DNA of 9,327 bases, from the NCBI GenBank assembly GCA_903897565.1, contig CAIUCF010000610.1, positions 1 through 9,327 of the forward strand, written 5' to 3'. Positions 1 through 6,065 of the stretch are shown here, in pieces. Numbering within the stretch: position 1 is the first letter of the stretch; each line of letters opens with the position of its first letter. The translations under genes were made by a program, and so were the position numbers. Below the pieces are notes generated by a model. That model saw only the letters and a program-made list of their open reading frames with translations, was not told the origin of the DNA and did not search any database. The DNA is from an uncultured Rhodospirillales bacterium (GTDB lineage: Bacteria > Pseudomonadota > Alphaproteobacteria > ATCC43930 > CGMCC-115725).

Positions 1-600
1 GCGTGGCGCGCCGGTCGAGTCGTAGAACAGGCGGTGATTGGCCGAGGCCGCGTGCGGCAGGACAGCGGCGGCGTCGACATCGGGCGACTTGGCCGCCGCG
101 TGGATAAGCTTAGCTGCGCCATGGGCGCCGAGCAGGAAAGACAGCCGCAATTCCGCATCGCTCGGCGCGCGATGCAGCGAATGCGACAGCTGGGCGCGAT
201 TGTCGTCGAGATAGAACGCCGCCGCCCGCGCCGACACCGCGAGATCGTCGCGAAGCGCCAGCACGTCCTTGAGCACGGCGGGATCGGCGATCGTCGGGCG
301 GCCCTTGGCGTTGTCGACGATCTGAGCGAGCAGCTCCGGCTTCACGCCGAGTGCAGCGCCGTGGCTGCGCAGCAACGACAGCCAGGTCGTCTTGACGAAC
401 TGGAACGGACCATGGGCGCCGGTGCGATGATTTTCGGCATGGGCCTTGAAGCCACTCTCCCCGGCGACCAGCGACAGCAGAGTGGCGAAATCATGGCCGC
501 CGACTCCACCCGGCTGACGGGCGAGCACGGCCAGCTGATCGTACAACGCGGCGCGGGCGGCGTGGTCGCTATGGTGCTGGGTCGCAATTGTCGCGGTCAC
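1..600 (-). CDS. Lytic transglycosylase-like (SLT domain) protein, partial
   Basis: This frame is open from a GTG at 600 to the left edge, giving 200 visible residues; the C-terminus lies outside the window. An in-frame TGA nine bases upstream of the GTG makes that the first possible start, with a GAGAG stretch about 9 bases before it. Residues 47-51 read GESGF, placing the likely catalytic glutamate at position 48. GPFQF follows at 64-68, then TTWLSLL, which is the usual order in the goose-lysozyme/SLT fold. The later part, with FLLGAHGAAK and ASANHRLFYD, resembles the C-terminal half of an alphaproteobacterial family of small SLT proteins. Such enzymes cleave glycan strands of peptidoglycan to leave 1,6-anhydro ends. 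No signal peptide is visible in the 47 residues before the catalytic site, so the export route is unclear. The family call is firm; the substrate and any flagellar link are inference. Confidence 0.8.
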   Translation of the reverse strand, partial: MTATIATQHHSDHAARAALYDQLAVLARQPGGVGGHDFATLLSLVAGESGFKAHAENHRTGAHGPFQFVKTTWLSLLRSHGAALGVKPELLAQIVDNAKGRPTIADPAVLKDVLALRDDLAVSARAAAFYLDDNRAQLSHSLHRAPSDAELRLSFLLGAHGAAKLIHAAAKSPDVDAAAVLPHAASANHRLFYDSTGAPR

Positions 601-740
601 GTCAAGTCACTCTCGGGCGCAGGATCGGGGCTGGGGTGGCGCCACTATCAGCCCGGCATCGCTAACGAATCATTGACGCAAGCCCGGGGCGGAACGATGC
701 CGCGCCGCCGCAGCACACACCGGCCTCCCGCGAGGACCGC

Positions 741-770
741 TTGACGTTGAAATCTTCCCTCGCCTAGTGT
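741..770 (+). promoter_or_regulatory. Possible sigma70-type promoter for trxA
   Basis: TTGACG at 741-746 is followed after 18 bases by TAGTGT at 765-770. The match to the -35 box is good and to the -10 box fair. It would give a leader of roughly 115 bases before the trxA ATG, and that leader would contain the tandem repeat at 781-814. This is a pattern match only. Confidence 0.3.
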
Positions 771-780
771 TCACGACTTT

Positions 781-814
781 CGTATGGGTGCGACCTGCCG
801 TATAGGTGACCTGC
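781..814 (+). repeat. Imperfect tandem direct repeat upstream of trxA
   Basis: Two adjacent copies are visible: CGTATGGGTGCGACCTGC (781-798) and CGTATAGGTGACCTGC (799-814). They differ by one substitution and a two-base gap. The pair sits 81 bases before the trxA start. It could be a tandem operator for a regulator, or a chance local duplication. Confidence 0.5.
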
Positions 815-894
815 GTCATACGCGATCAGGCTTTACAATCGGAACCCGCCTTCCCAACTCTTATCGCTACGACCGAAACCCGGAGTAACTGGAA

Positions 895-1215
895 ATGTCC
901 ACCACCAAAGTCACCGACGCCACGTTCGAGGCCGATGTTCTGGCCGCGCCCGGGCCCGTGCTTGTCGATTTCTGGGCTGAATGGTGCGGTCCCTGCAAGG
1001 CGATCGGCCCTGCGCTCGAAGACATCGCCGCCCAGCTCGACGGCAAGGTGACGATCGCGAAGCTGAATATCGACGAAAACCCACAGACCCCCGGCCGGTA
1101 CAACGTCAGCGCCATCCCGACCCTGATCCTGTTCAAGAACGGCCAGATCGCGGCGCAGAAGATCGGCGGCGCGCCCAAGAGCAAGCTGCTCGAGTGGCTG
1201 ACGACCCAGGTCTGA
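895..1215 (+). CDS. trxA: Thioredoxin
   Basis: A 106-residue protein, the normal length for a stand-alone thioredoxin. It has the redox motif WCGPC at residues 30-34, preceded by VDFWAE, and the cis-proline loop at SAIPT (Pro75), followed by LILFKNG. Thioredoxin is a cytoplasmic dithiol protein that reduces ribonucleotide reductase, methionine sulfoxide reductases, peroxidases and other disulfide substrates, and is itself reduced by thioredoxin reductase. No signal peptide is present, which supports a cytosolic location. The ATG at 895 has GGAG about 8 bases upstream. The gene stands alone on its strand, with a 294-bp upstream region and a strong hairpin just after its stop. In some alphaproteobacteria trxA lies after addA; here it follows a divergent transglycosylase-like gene instead. 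Confidence 0.95.
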   Translation: MSTTKVTDATFEADVLAAPGPVLVDFWAEWCGPCKAIGPALEDIAAQLDGKVTIAKLNIDENPQTPGRYNVSAIPTLILFKNGQIAAQKIGGAPKSKLLEWLTTQV

Positions 1216-1228
1216 GGACGACGATGTC

Positions 1229-1259
1229 CCGGAAGACGGCCTAGCGGGCTGTCTTCCGG
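1229..1259. terminator. Shared hairpin between trxA and rarD
   Basis: CCGGAAGAC (1229-1237) pairs perfectly with GTCTTCCGG (1251-1259). The stem continues inward through G-T, G-C, C-G and C-G pairs to a 5-base loop (1242-1246), 13 pairs in all. It starts 14 bases after the trxA stop and covers the TAG stop of the opposing rarD gene (1241-1243). No T-run follows on either strand, so intrinsic termination would be non-canonical. It may instead protect 3' ends or slow polymerase from both sides. Confidence 0.6.
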
Positions 1260-2155
1260 TCGCTCGTATAGATCGCGAGCGCCAGCCAGATGGCGACACA
1301 GCCGGCGAAGCGAAGCTTGCTCATCGGCTCGCCATAGACCAAGACCCCCATCACGAACTGCATCGTCGGATTGACGTAGAAGATGATGCCGAGCGTCGCC
1401 ATCGGCAGCCGCCGAGCCGCGGCCGAATACAGCACCAGCGGCAGCACCGTCACGATTCCCGTGCCGACGATCAGCGCCTCGGTAAGCCCTGGCAGCGACC
1501 CGCCGAAATGCAGAGTACCCTGCTGTGCGCACCACCAGATGTAAGCGGCAGCCGCAGGCAGGAGCAGCGCGTTTTCCACCGCCACTCCCGGCACGGCATC
1601 GGCGCGGACGATCTTGCGGCACAATCCGTAGCCGCCGAAGCTGCCCGCGAGGAACAGCGACAGGAAGATATCCTTTCCCGCCGCGACCATGAACAGCAGC
1701 ACGCCGAATCCGGCCACGGCGCAGGCGATCGCCTGACGCCGCGACAGTTTCTCCTTGAGGATGATCCAGCCCAACAGCACATTGACGAGCGGCAGGATGA
1801 AATACCCGAGACTGCTTTCGACGACGTGACCGGTCGTGACGCAGATCACGAACACCAGCCAGTTGATCGCGATCAGCGCCGCCGACAGCGCCAGCAGCGC
1901 CAAGGTGCGCGGCGTCCGCCAGATCGCCAGAAATTCCCGGGTCTTGCCCGTCAGCGGCAACAGCACCGCGAGCAGCACCACCGACCAGCCGATGCGCTGA
2001 GCGACCAGTTCGTAAGGCGAGACCGCGGAGAGCAGGCGGAAATAGCTCGGGAAACAGCCCCAGCACAGCGCCGCGCCCAGACCGAGCGCCAGCCCGACCC
2101 GGTTGTTGCGCCGCTTCAGTTCAAGCGCGAGGGCGTCGGGCAAGGCCGGCTCCAC
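1241..2155 (-). CDS. rarD: EamA-family transporter RarD
   Basis: A protein of up to 304 residues with about ten hydrophobic segments, typical of the drug/metabolite transporter superfamily. RarD-like signatures are INWLVF (97-102), SLGYFILPLVNVLLGW (115-130) with a following KEKLSRRQ, and a C-terminal YVNPTMQF segment before GEP. E. coli RarD is of similar length. RarD proteins are inner-membrane carriers historically named for chloramphenicol sensitivity; their physiological substrate is not settled. The longest start is a GTG at 2155, which lies inside the end of the upstream DUF423 gene (35-bp overlap) with only a poorly spaced CAGG before it. A TTG at 2143 has GGAG six bases upstream and is an equally good or better start. 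The gene is second in a two-gene minus-strand operon and ends within a hairpin shared with trxA. Confidence 0.88.
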   Translation of the reverse strand: MEPALPDALALELKRRNNRVGLALGLGAALCWGCFPSYFRLLSAVSPYELVAQRIGWSVVLLAVLLPLTGKTREFLAIWRTPRTLALLALSAALIAINWLVFVICVTTGHVVESSLGYFILPLVNVLLGWIILKEKLSRRQAIACAVAGFGVLLFMVAAGKDIFLSLFLAGSFGGYGLCRKIVRADAVPGVAVENALLLPAAAAYIWWCAQQGTLHFGGSLPGLTEALIVGTGIVTVLPLVLYSAAARRLPMATLGIIFYVNPTMQFVMGVLVYGEPMSKLRFAGCVAIWLALAIYTSDRKTAR

Positions 2156-2513
2156 ATCCTGCCAGCGCCAGCCAGCCGAGCATCATCGTCACGCCGCCGA
2201 TCGGGATGATCATGTCGATCACCGGGTGGCCGGCGAGGGCATGCAGGGTAATCCCGCCGCTGAAGAGGCCGACACCGATGAGGAACAGCGCCCCCGCGAG
2301 CAGCGCGAGGCGGCGGGCCCGCTTGGGGATAGCGAGCTGCGCGAGCACCCCGCCCCCGAGCATCGCGACGGCATGGACGAGCAGATAGCGCGACGCGATA
2401 TCGAGCAGATCGCGGCTCGCGGGATTTCCCGCCGCGAGATGGCTGCCGGCCGCGCCGATCGCGACGCCCGCGAAACCGGCGAGCCCCGCCGCGATCACCA
2501 GCACTCTTTCCAT
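2121..2513 (-). CDS. DUF423 family small membrane protein
   Basis: A 130-residue, strongly hydrophobic protein with four likely membrane segments (about residues 5-25, 43-62, 68-88 and 97-119). It matches the DUF423 (E. coli YgdD-like) pattern: GAAGSHL near residue 20, a YLLVHAVAML helix, LFSGGITLHALAG around 84-95, and IIPIGGVTMMLGWLAL at 102-117. The function of the family is not established, although it occurs widely in bacterial inner membranes. The ATG at 2513 begins MERVLVIAAG, so the protein starts at its first transmembrane helix as is usual; the frame stays open farther upstream but that part is antisense to yajQ and has no hydrophobic or family character. The Shine-Dalgarno sequence is weak (GGGATGGGCG). 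Its end overlaps the start of rarD, implying co-translation. Confidence 0.85.
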   Translation of the reverse strand: MERVLVIAAGLAGFAGVAIGAAGSHLAAGNPASRDLLDIASRYLLVHAVAMLGGGVLAQLAIPKRARRLALLAGALFLIGVGLFSGGITLHALAGHPVIDMIIPIGGVTMMLGWLALAGCGAGLARRPRA

Positions 2514-2696
2514 CGCCCATCCCGACTCTAAAATGACGCTCGCGTCGATTAGCACGGCGATCACATCCGCAGATAACCGCTGTTCTCGCGCCTGCCGGGC
2601 GTAATTGACAGGGCAGACCCTATCGGCTTGGCCGCGGCGGCGTCTCGGGGGTAGGATGGTGGTCTGTTTTCGCCTATCAGCCAACACGAGTGAATC

Positions 2697-3182
2697 ATGC
2701 CGAGTTTCGACATCGTCTCCAAAACCGATATCCCCGAGGTCGATAATGCCCTGGGCAATATCCGCCGCGAAATCGAGACCCGCTTCGACTTCAAGGGCTC
2801 GAAATGCTCGATCGAGCGCAAGGAAAACACCCTGACCCTGCTCGCCGACGACGAGCCCAAGCTCAACCAGATGCACGAGCTGCTGAAGATCCACCTGACC
2901 CGGCGCAAGGTCGATCCCTCTGCACTCGACTTCAAGACCCTGGAGCGCGCCTCGGGCGACACGGTGCGCCAGGAGATCATCGTCAAGCAGGGCATCGAGA
3001 AGGAATTGGCCAAGCGCCTGGTCAAAGACATCAAGGACAGCAAGCTCAAGGTCCAGGTCGCGATCCAGGGCGACGAGCTGCGCGTCACCGGCAAGAAGCG
3101 CGACGATCTACAGGAGGCGATTGCCTTCGTGAAAGGCCTGAAGGTCGACCAGCCGCTGCAGTACCTCAATTTCCGCGACTGA
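2697..3182 (+). CDS. yajQ: YajQ family (DUF520) nucleotide/c-di-GMP-binding protein
   Basis: A 161-residue protein spanning the whole YajQ family. It starts MPSFDIVSK and continues with VDNALGNIRREIETRFDFKG, the family hallmark, then a second half with GDTVRQEI, KQGIEKELAKRLVKDIKDSKLKVQ, IQGDELRVTGKKRDDLQ and a C-terminal PLQYLNFRD. The fold is two ferredoxin-like domains. Family members bind RNA or nucleotides in structural work, and the Xanthomonas and Pseudomonas proteins have been reported as c-di-GMP effectors acting with a LysR-type regulator. The protein has no signal or membrane segment and is cytosolic. It is first in a plus-strand operon, 7 bases ahead of a peptide deformylase gene. 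The Shine-Dalgarno sequence is weak (GAG about 6 bases before the ATG). Identity is clear; whether this copy binds c-di-GMP is inference. Confidence 0.95.
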   Translation: MPSFDIVSKTDIPEVDNALGNIRREIETRFDFKGSKCSIERKENTLTLLADDEPKLNQMHELLKIHLTRRKVDPSALDFKTLERASGDTVRQEIIVKQGIEKELAKRLVKDIKDSKLKVQVAIQGDELRVTGKKRDDLQEAIAFVKGLKVDQPLQYLNFRD

Positions 3183-3189
3183 CGCCGGC

Positions 3190-3753
3190 ATGAGCATCCT
3201 CAAGATCGCGCGCATGGGCCACCCGATCCTGCGCGGGGTTGCGGCCGCGATCGCCGATCCAACCGCGCCGGAGATCCGCCAGCTCGTGGACGACATGATC
3301 GAGACCTGTCTCGATGTCGGCGGCGCCGGGCTCGCGGCGCCGCAGGTCCATGTGCCGCTGCGCCTGGTGCTGTTCAGGGTGCCGTCGGAGCGGCTTTCCG
3401 GCCGCGAGCACGACACCGCGATGGAGCTCTCGGTCTTGATCAACCCGGTCATCACCCCGCTCTCAGACGAGCGCGAGCTGGGTTGGGAAGGCTGTCTCTC
3501 GGTCCCCGGCCTGCGCGGCGCGGTGCCGCGCTGGACTCGGATCCGCTATACCGGGCTCGATCACGACGGCGCACCGATCGATCGTATCGCCGAAGGCTTC
3601 CATGCCCGCGTCGTCCAGCATGAATGCGACCATCTCGACGGTGTCCTCTACCCGCAGCGCATGGAGGATCTCTCCCTGCTCGGCTTCGTCGAGGAAATCG
3701 CGCGCTATCCCATCCCCCTGCGTCGCGAATCCAGCCCAGGAGCCACGCCATGA
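3190..3753 (+). CDS. def: Peptide deformylase
   Basis: A 187-residue protein with all three peptide deformylase motifs in order: GAGLAAPQ (45-52), EGCLSVPG (100-107) and QHECDHLDG (143-151). Cys102, His144 and His148 are the expected metal ligands and Glu145 the catalytic acid, so the enzyme should be active. Peptide deformylase removes the formyl group from the N-terminal methionine of nascent proteins at the ribosome. The main def gene often sits next to fmt; here it lies between yajQ and coq9, so this may be a second copy in the genome. It begins 7 bases after the yajQ stop with little Shine-Dalgarno sequence, which suggests translation carried over from yajQ. Its TGA overlaps the coq9 ATG. 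After motif I the sequence reads VHV rather than the common VG. Confidence 0.93.
   Translation: MSILKIARMGHPILRGVAAAIADPTAPEIRQLVDDMIETCLDVGGAGLAAPQVHVPLRLVLFRVPSERLSGREHDTAMELSVLINPVITPLSDERELGWEGCLSVPGLRGAVPRWTRIRYTGLDHDGAPIDRIAEGFHARVVQHECDHLDGVLYPQRMEDLSLLGFVEEIARYPIPLRRESSPGATP
3738..3742 (+). promoter_or_regulatory. Ribosome binding site setting the coq9 start
   Basis: AGGAG lies 7 bases before the ATG at 3750, inside the last codons of def. It favours this ATG over the longer open frame that begins at 3624, whose extra 42 residues are antisense-like arginine- and proline-rich shadow of def. Confidence 0.7.
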
Positions 3754-4388
3754 CCGAGAGCGATCCGCAAGTGCAGAAGGACGCCCTGCTCGAGGCGATC
3801 CTGCCCGACGTCGTGTTCGACGGCTGGAGTCCATCCGCGCTCAATCATGCCGCGGCGCAGCTCGGCATCGATCAGACCGTGCTCGAGACAATTCTTCCGG
3901 GCGGCGCCGTCGAGCTGGCGCGTTGGCTCGATGATTGGGCCGACCGCCGCATGATTGCGGCGCTGGAGGCCCATGATCTGGCATCCCTGCGCACCCACCA
4001 GCGCCTGATCCTCGGCATCCGCCTGCGGCTCGAAGCGCTGGCGCCCTATCGCGAGGCGGTGCGCCGCGCGATCGTGCTCAACGCGCCACCCTTCGCGCTG
4101 ATCAGGGCGCCCGAAGCGGTCTACCGCACCGTCGACGCCCTGTGGTATTGCGCCGGCGACACCGCCACTGATTTCAATTTCTATACCAAGCGCGCTTTGC
4201 TTGCCGCCGTTTACAGCGCGACAGTGCTGTACTGGCTCGATGATCGCACCGAGGGTCTGACCGATACCTGGGACTTTCTCGACCGCCGAATTGCCGACGT
4301 CCTGGCGATCCCGAAGCTCACCGGCACCATCAAGCGGCGGATTCGCAGCCTGTTCTCGCCGTTCAAGCCTCTTAAGACCGGGGCTTGA
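3750..4388 (+). CDS. coq9: COQ9 family ubiquinone biosynthesis protein
   Basis: A 212-residue protein with the COQ9 family features: a helical TetR-like N-terminal half, then a conserved C-terminal block with LWYCAGD (131-137), DFNFYTKR (141-148), TVLYWLDD (158-165) and TWDFLDRRIADV (173-184). In eukaryotes COQ9 is a lipid-binding protein that presents demethoxyubiquinone-type intermediates to COQ7; the alphaproteobacterial homologues are thought to be related in role. A coq7 gene is present at 7310-7885 on the other strand. The start is the ATG overlapping the def stop as ATGA, with AGGAG 7 bases upstream. No signal peptide is visible; peripheral membrane association is expected. The last 17 bases overlap the 3' end of the convergent purK gene. 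Confidence 0.92.
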   Translation: MTESDPQVQKDALLEAILPDVVFDGWSPSALNHAAAQLGIDQTVLETILPGGAVELARWLDDWADRRMIAALEAHDLASLRTHQRLILGIRLRLEALAPYREAVRRAIVLNAPPFALIRAPEAVYRTVDALWYCAGDTATDFNFYTKRALLAAVYSATVLYWLDDRTEGLTDTWDFLDRRIADVLAIPKLTGTIKRRIRSLFSPFKPLKTGA

Positions 4389-4390
4389 GC
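4361..4390. terminator. Hairpin across the overlapping coq9 and purK stops
   Basis: GTTCAAGCC (4361-4369) can pair with GGCTTGAGC (4382-4390): nine pairs, one of them G-T, around a 12-base loop. Both stop codons fall within it: purK TAA in the loop and coq9 TGA in the right arm. No clear T-run follows on either strand. A bidirectional terminator role is inference from its place. Confidence 0.4.
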
Positions 4391-5439
4391 GTGGTGACGT
4401 GGCCCATCTTGCGACCGACGGGCGCGTCCTTCTTGCCGTAGAGATGCAGCTTGGTGCGCGGCTGCTCGAGCCACGACGCCCAGGTCTCGACTTCCGGCCC
4501 GATCAAATTACGCATCTCAGCATCGGAATGGCGATCGGTGCTGCCCAGCGGCAGACCGGTGATGGCGCGCACCAGCTGTTCGAACTGGTCCGTGTAGCAG
4601 GCGTCCATCGTCCAGTGACCCGAATTATGCGGCCGCGGCGCCAGTTCGTTGACGAGGACGCGGTCGTCGCGGGTCACGAACATCTCGACCGCAAGCAGGC
4701 CCTTGACGTCGAGCGCATTGGCAATGCCGAGCGCCGCCGCTTCGGCCGCAGCGGCAACGGCGGAACTGACCCGCGCCGGCGCGATCGTGCGGTCGAGGAT
4801 GTGATGGGCGTGGTGATTCTCGACGGCGGGATAGGCCGCGACCGCGCCGTCGAGGCCGCGGGCCACGATCACCGAGACCTCGCAACGGAACTCGACGAAG
4901 CCTTCGAGGATGCCCTGCGCGCCGCCCATCTGCCGCCACGCGACGCCGGCGTCGGACAGGCGATCCACGGCCACCTGACCCTTGCCGTCATAGCCCATGC
5001 GGACGCTCTTCAGGATCGCGCGGCCCTCGAGCCCCAGCAGCGCCGCGTGCAGTTCCTCGACATTGTTGATCGCCTGATAGGGCGCCGTACCGACACCGAT
5101 GCCGCGGATGAAATCCTTCTCCAGCAGCCGATCCTGGGTCACCCGCAGGACCTCGGCACCGGGCAGGACCGGCCGGATCGGCAGGATCGCGGATACGGTC
5201 TCGAGCGGGATATTCTCGGTCTCGTAGGTGACGACGTCGACGGTCTCGGCGAAGCGCCGCAGCGCCGCCGCATCGTCGAATCGGCCGATCGTGACCAACG
5301 GCGTCACCTGACTGCCGGGGCTGTCGACCTCGGTGGCGAAGATATGGGTGCGAAATCCCAGCCGCGCCGCAGCCAGCGCCGTCATGCGGCCGAGCTGGCC
5401 CCCGCCGAGAATGCCGATGGTGGCGCCGGGGCTCAGCAT
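4372..5439 (-). CDS. purK: N5-carboxyaminoimidazole ribonucleotide synthase
   Basis: A 355-residue protein, the same length as E. coli PurK. It opens with the Rossmann-like pre-ATP-grasp motif GILGGGQLGRM (9-19). The ATP-grasp core follows: YETENIP, QDRLLEKDF, a lysine in RAILKSVRMGYDGKGQ, EGFVEFRCEVSVIVAR, YPAVENHHAHHILD, VEMFVTRDDRVLVNELAPRPHNSGHWT split by family spacing, and ACYTDQFEQ near the end. PurK joins 5-aminoimidazole ribonucleotide and bicarbonate with ATP to give N5-CAIR in the cytosol; PurE then moves the carboxyl group to the ring. The ATG at 5439 shares one base with the TGA of purE, so the two are translationally coupled. The end overlaps coq9 convergently by 17 bp. Confidence 0.97.
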   Translation of the reverse strand: MLSPGATIGILGGGQLGRMTALAAARLGFRTHIFATEVDSPGSQVTPLVTIGRFDDAAALRRFAETVDVVTYETENIPLETVSAILPIRPVLPGAEVLRVTQDRLLEKDFIRGIGVGTAPYQAINNVEELHAALLGLEGRAILKSVRMGYDGKGQVAVDRLSDAGVAWRQMGGAQGILEGFVEFRCEVSVIVARGLDGAVAAYPAVENHHAHHILDRTIAPARVSSAVAAAAEAAALGIANALDVKGLLAVEMFVTRDDRVLVNELAPRPHNSGHWTMDACYTDQFEQLVRAITGLPLGSTDRHSDAEMRNLIGPEVETWASWLEQPRTKLHLYGKKDAPVGRKMGHVTTLKPRS

Positions 5440-5954
5440 CAGACGCTCGTCACCGTCGCGTCGCTCACCGGCGAATCGGCGACACTAGCGGTCTGATTCG
5501 CGCGCCAAGCGTCTAGCGCTGCAGCAATCGCGGTATCGTTGAGCGCCAAAATGCTCGCTGCCAGCAGCGCAGCATTGATCGCGCCGGCCTTGCCGATCGC
5601 CAAAGTTCCCACAGGAATACCACCCGGCATCTGGACAATCGAAAGCAGTGAATCCATGCCCTTGAGCGCATGGCTTTCGACCGGGACTCCGAGCACGGGT
5701 AAGGGTGTCAATGCCGCCACCATGCCGGGCAGATGAGCGGCACCGCCGGCGCCGGCAATAATCACCTTAACCCCTTGATCTCGCGCCGCTTTTGCAAAGG
5801 AGACCAGGCGGTCCGGGGTGCGGTGCGCCGAGACGATCTTCGCCTCGAACGGGATCGCCAGGGTCGTCAGTGTCGCGGCGGCATGGCGCATGGTTTCCCA
5901 ATCCGACTGGCTGCCCATGACGATCGCGACAGGAACCGTCGGAAGAATTGACAA
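5439..5954 (-). CDS. purE: N5-carboxyaminoimidazole ribonucleotide mutase
   Basis: With a TTG start at 5954 the protein has 171 residues, normal for class I PurE. Visible motifs are VMGSQSDWETM (12-22), SAHRTPDR (42-49), AGAGGAAHLPGM (67-78), GVPVES, and then LKGMDSLLSIVQMPGGIPVG and GKAGAINAALLA. The SAHRTP and GAAHLPG histidines belong to the phosphate and CO2-transfer site. PurE converts N5-CAIR to CAIR and forms an octamer in the cytosol. A longer open frame reaches an ATG at 6014, but that would put the start inside the likely promoter and add 20 residues unlike PurE. AAGGAG lies seven bases upstream of the TTG, so I prefer the TTG. It is the first gene of the purE-purK operon. Confidence 0.95.
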   Translation of the reverse strand: MSILPTVPVAIVMGSQSDWETMRHAAATLTTLAIPFEAKIVSAHRTPDRLVSFAKAARDQGVKVIIAGAGGAAHLPGMVAALTPLPVLGVPVESHALKGMDSLLSIVQMPGGIPVGTLAIGKAGAINAALLAASILALNDTAIAAALDAWRANQTASVADSPVSDATVTSV

Positions 5955-5961
5955 ACCACTG

Positions 5962-5967
5962 CTCCTT
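5962..5967 (-). promoter_or_regulatory. Strong Shine-Dalgarno sequence for the purE TTG start
   Basis: On the minus strand AAGGAG is followed by seven bases and then TTG TCA ATT CTT. No other start codon near the conserved N-terminus has comparable spacing. Confidence 0.7.
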
Positions 5968-5995
5968 TCATTTGAGCATTTGCGCGAAGTGCGCC

Positions 5996-6024
5996 ATATA
6001 TATGGAAGTAGCACCTTCGATCAA
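5996..6024 (-). promoter_or_regulatory. Likely purE promoter with AT palindrome
   Basis: On the minus strand TTGATC (6024-6019) precedes an ATATATAT run (6003-5996). This gives a -10 choice of TATATA at 16 bases, ATATAT at 17 or TATATG at 18. Transcription would begin about 40 bases before the purE TTG. The -10 lies in the perfect palindrome CCATATATATGG (5994-6005), so an opposing promoter for the diguanylate cyclase could share it, with TTGAGC at 5972-5977 as a weak -35. Confidence 0.45.
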
Positions 6025-6065
6025 GTAAACGTCGGCTTCACGGTCTGGCGGTCCTGGTTTGAAGG

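Noticed and set aside
34..744. Long plus-strand open frame (236 residues)
   Set aside because: It is the antisense of the transglycosylase-like gene; arginine- and glutamine-rich composition with no motif, as expected of a shadow frame in GC-rich DNA.
867..2066. 399-residue minus-strand open frame across trxA and rarD
   Set aside because: It is out of frame with RarD and antisense to thioredoxin; neither half resembles a known protein.
2605..2626. TTGACA at 2605-2610 with TATCGG at 2621 as a yajQ promoter
   Set aside because: The spacing is only 10 bases and no better -10 box occurs at 16-18 bases.
2514..2894. N-terminal extension of the DUF423 frame
   Set aside because: The extra residues are antisense to yajQ and lack hydrophobic or family features; the ATG at 2513 gives a protein of normal length.
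4291..5496. 401-residue plus-strand open frame opposite purK
   Set aside because: The opposite strand encodes a full-length PurK with every motif; the plus-strand product is rich in Arg, Asp, Gln and His with no recognisable domain.
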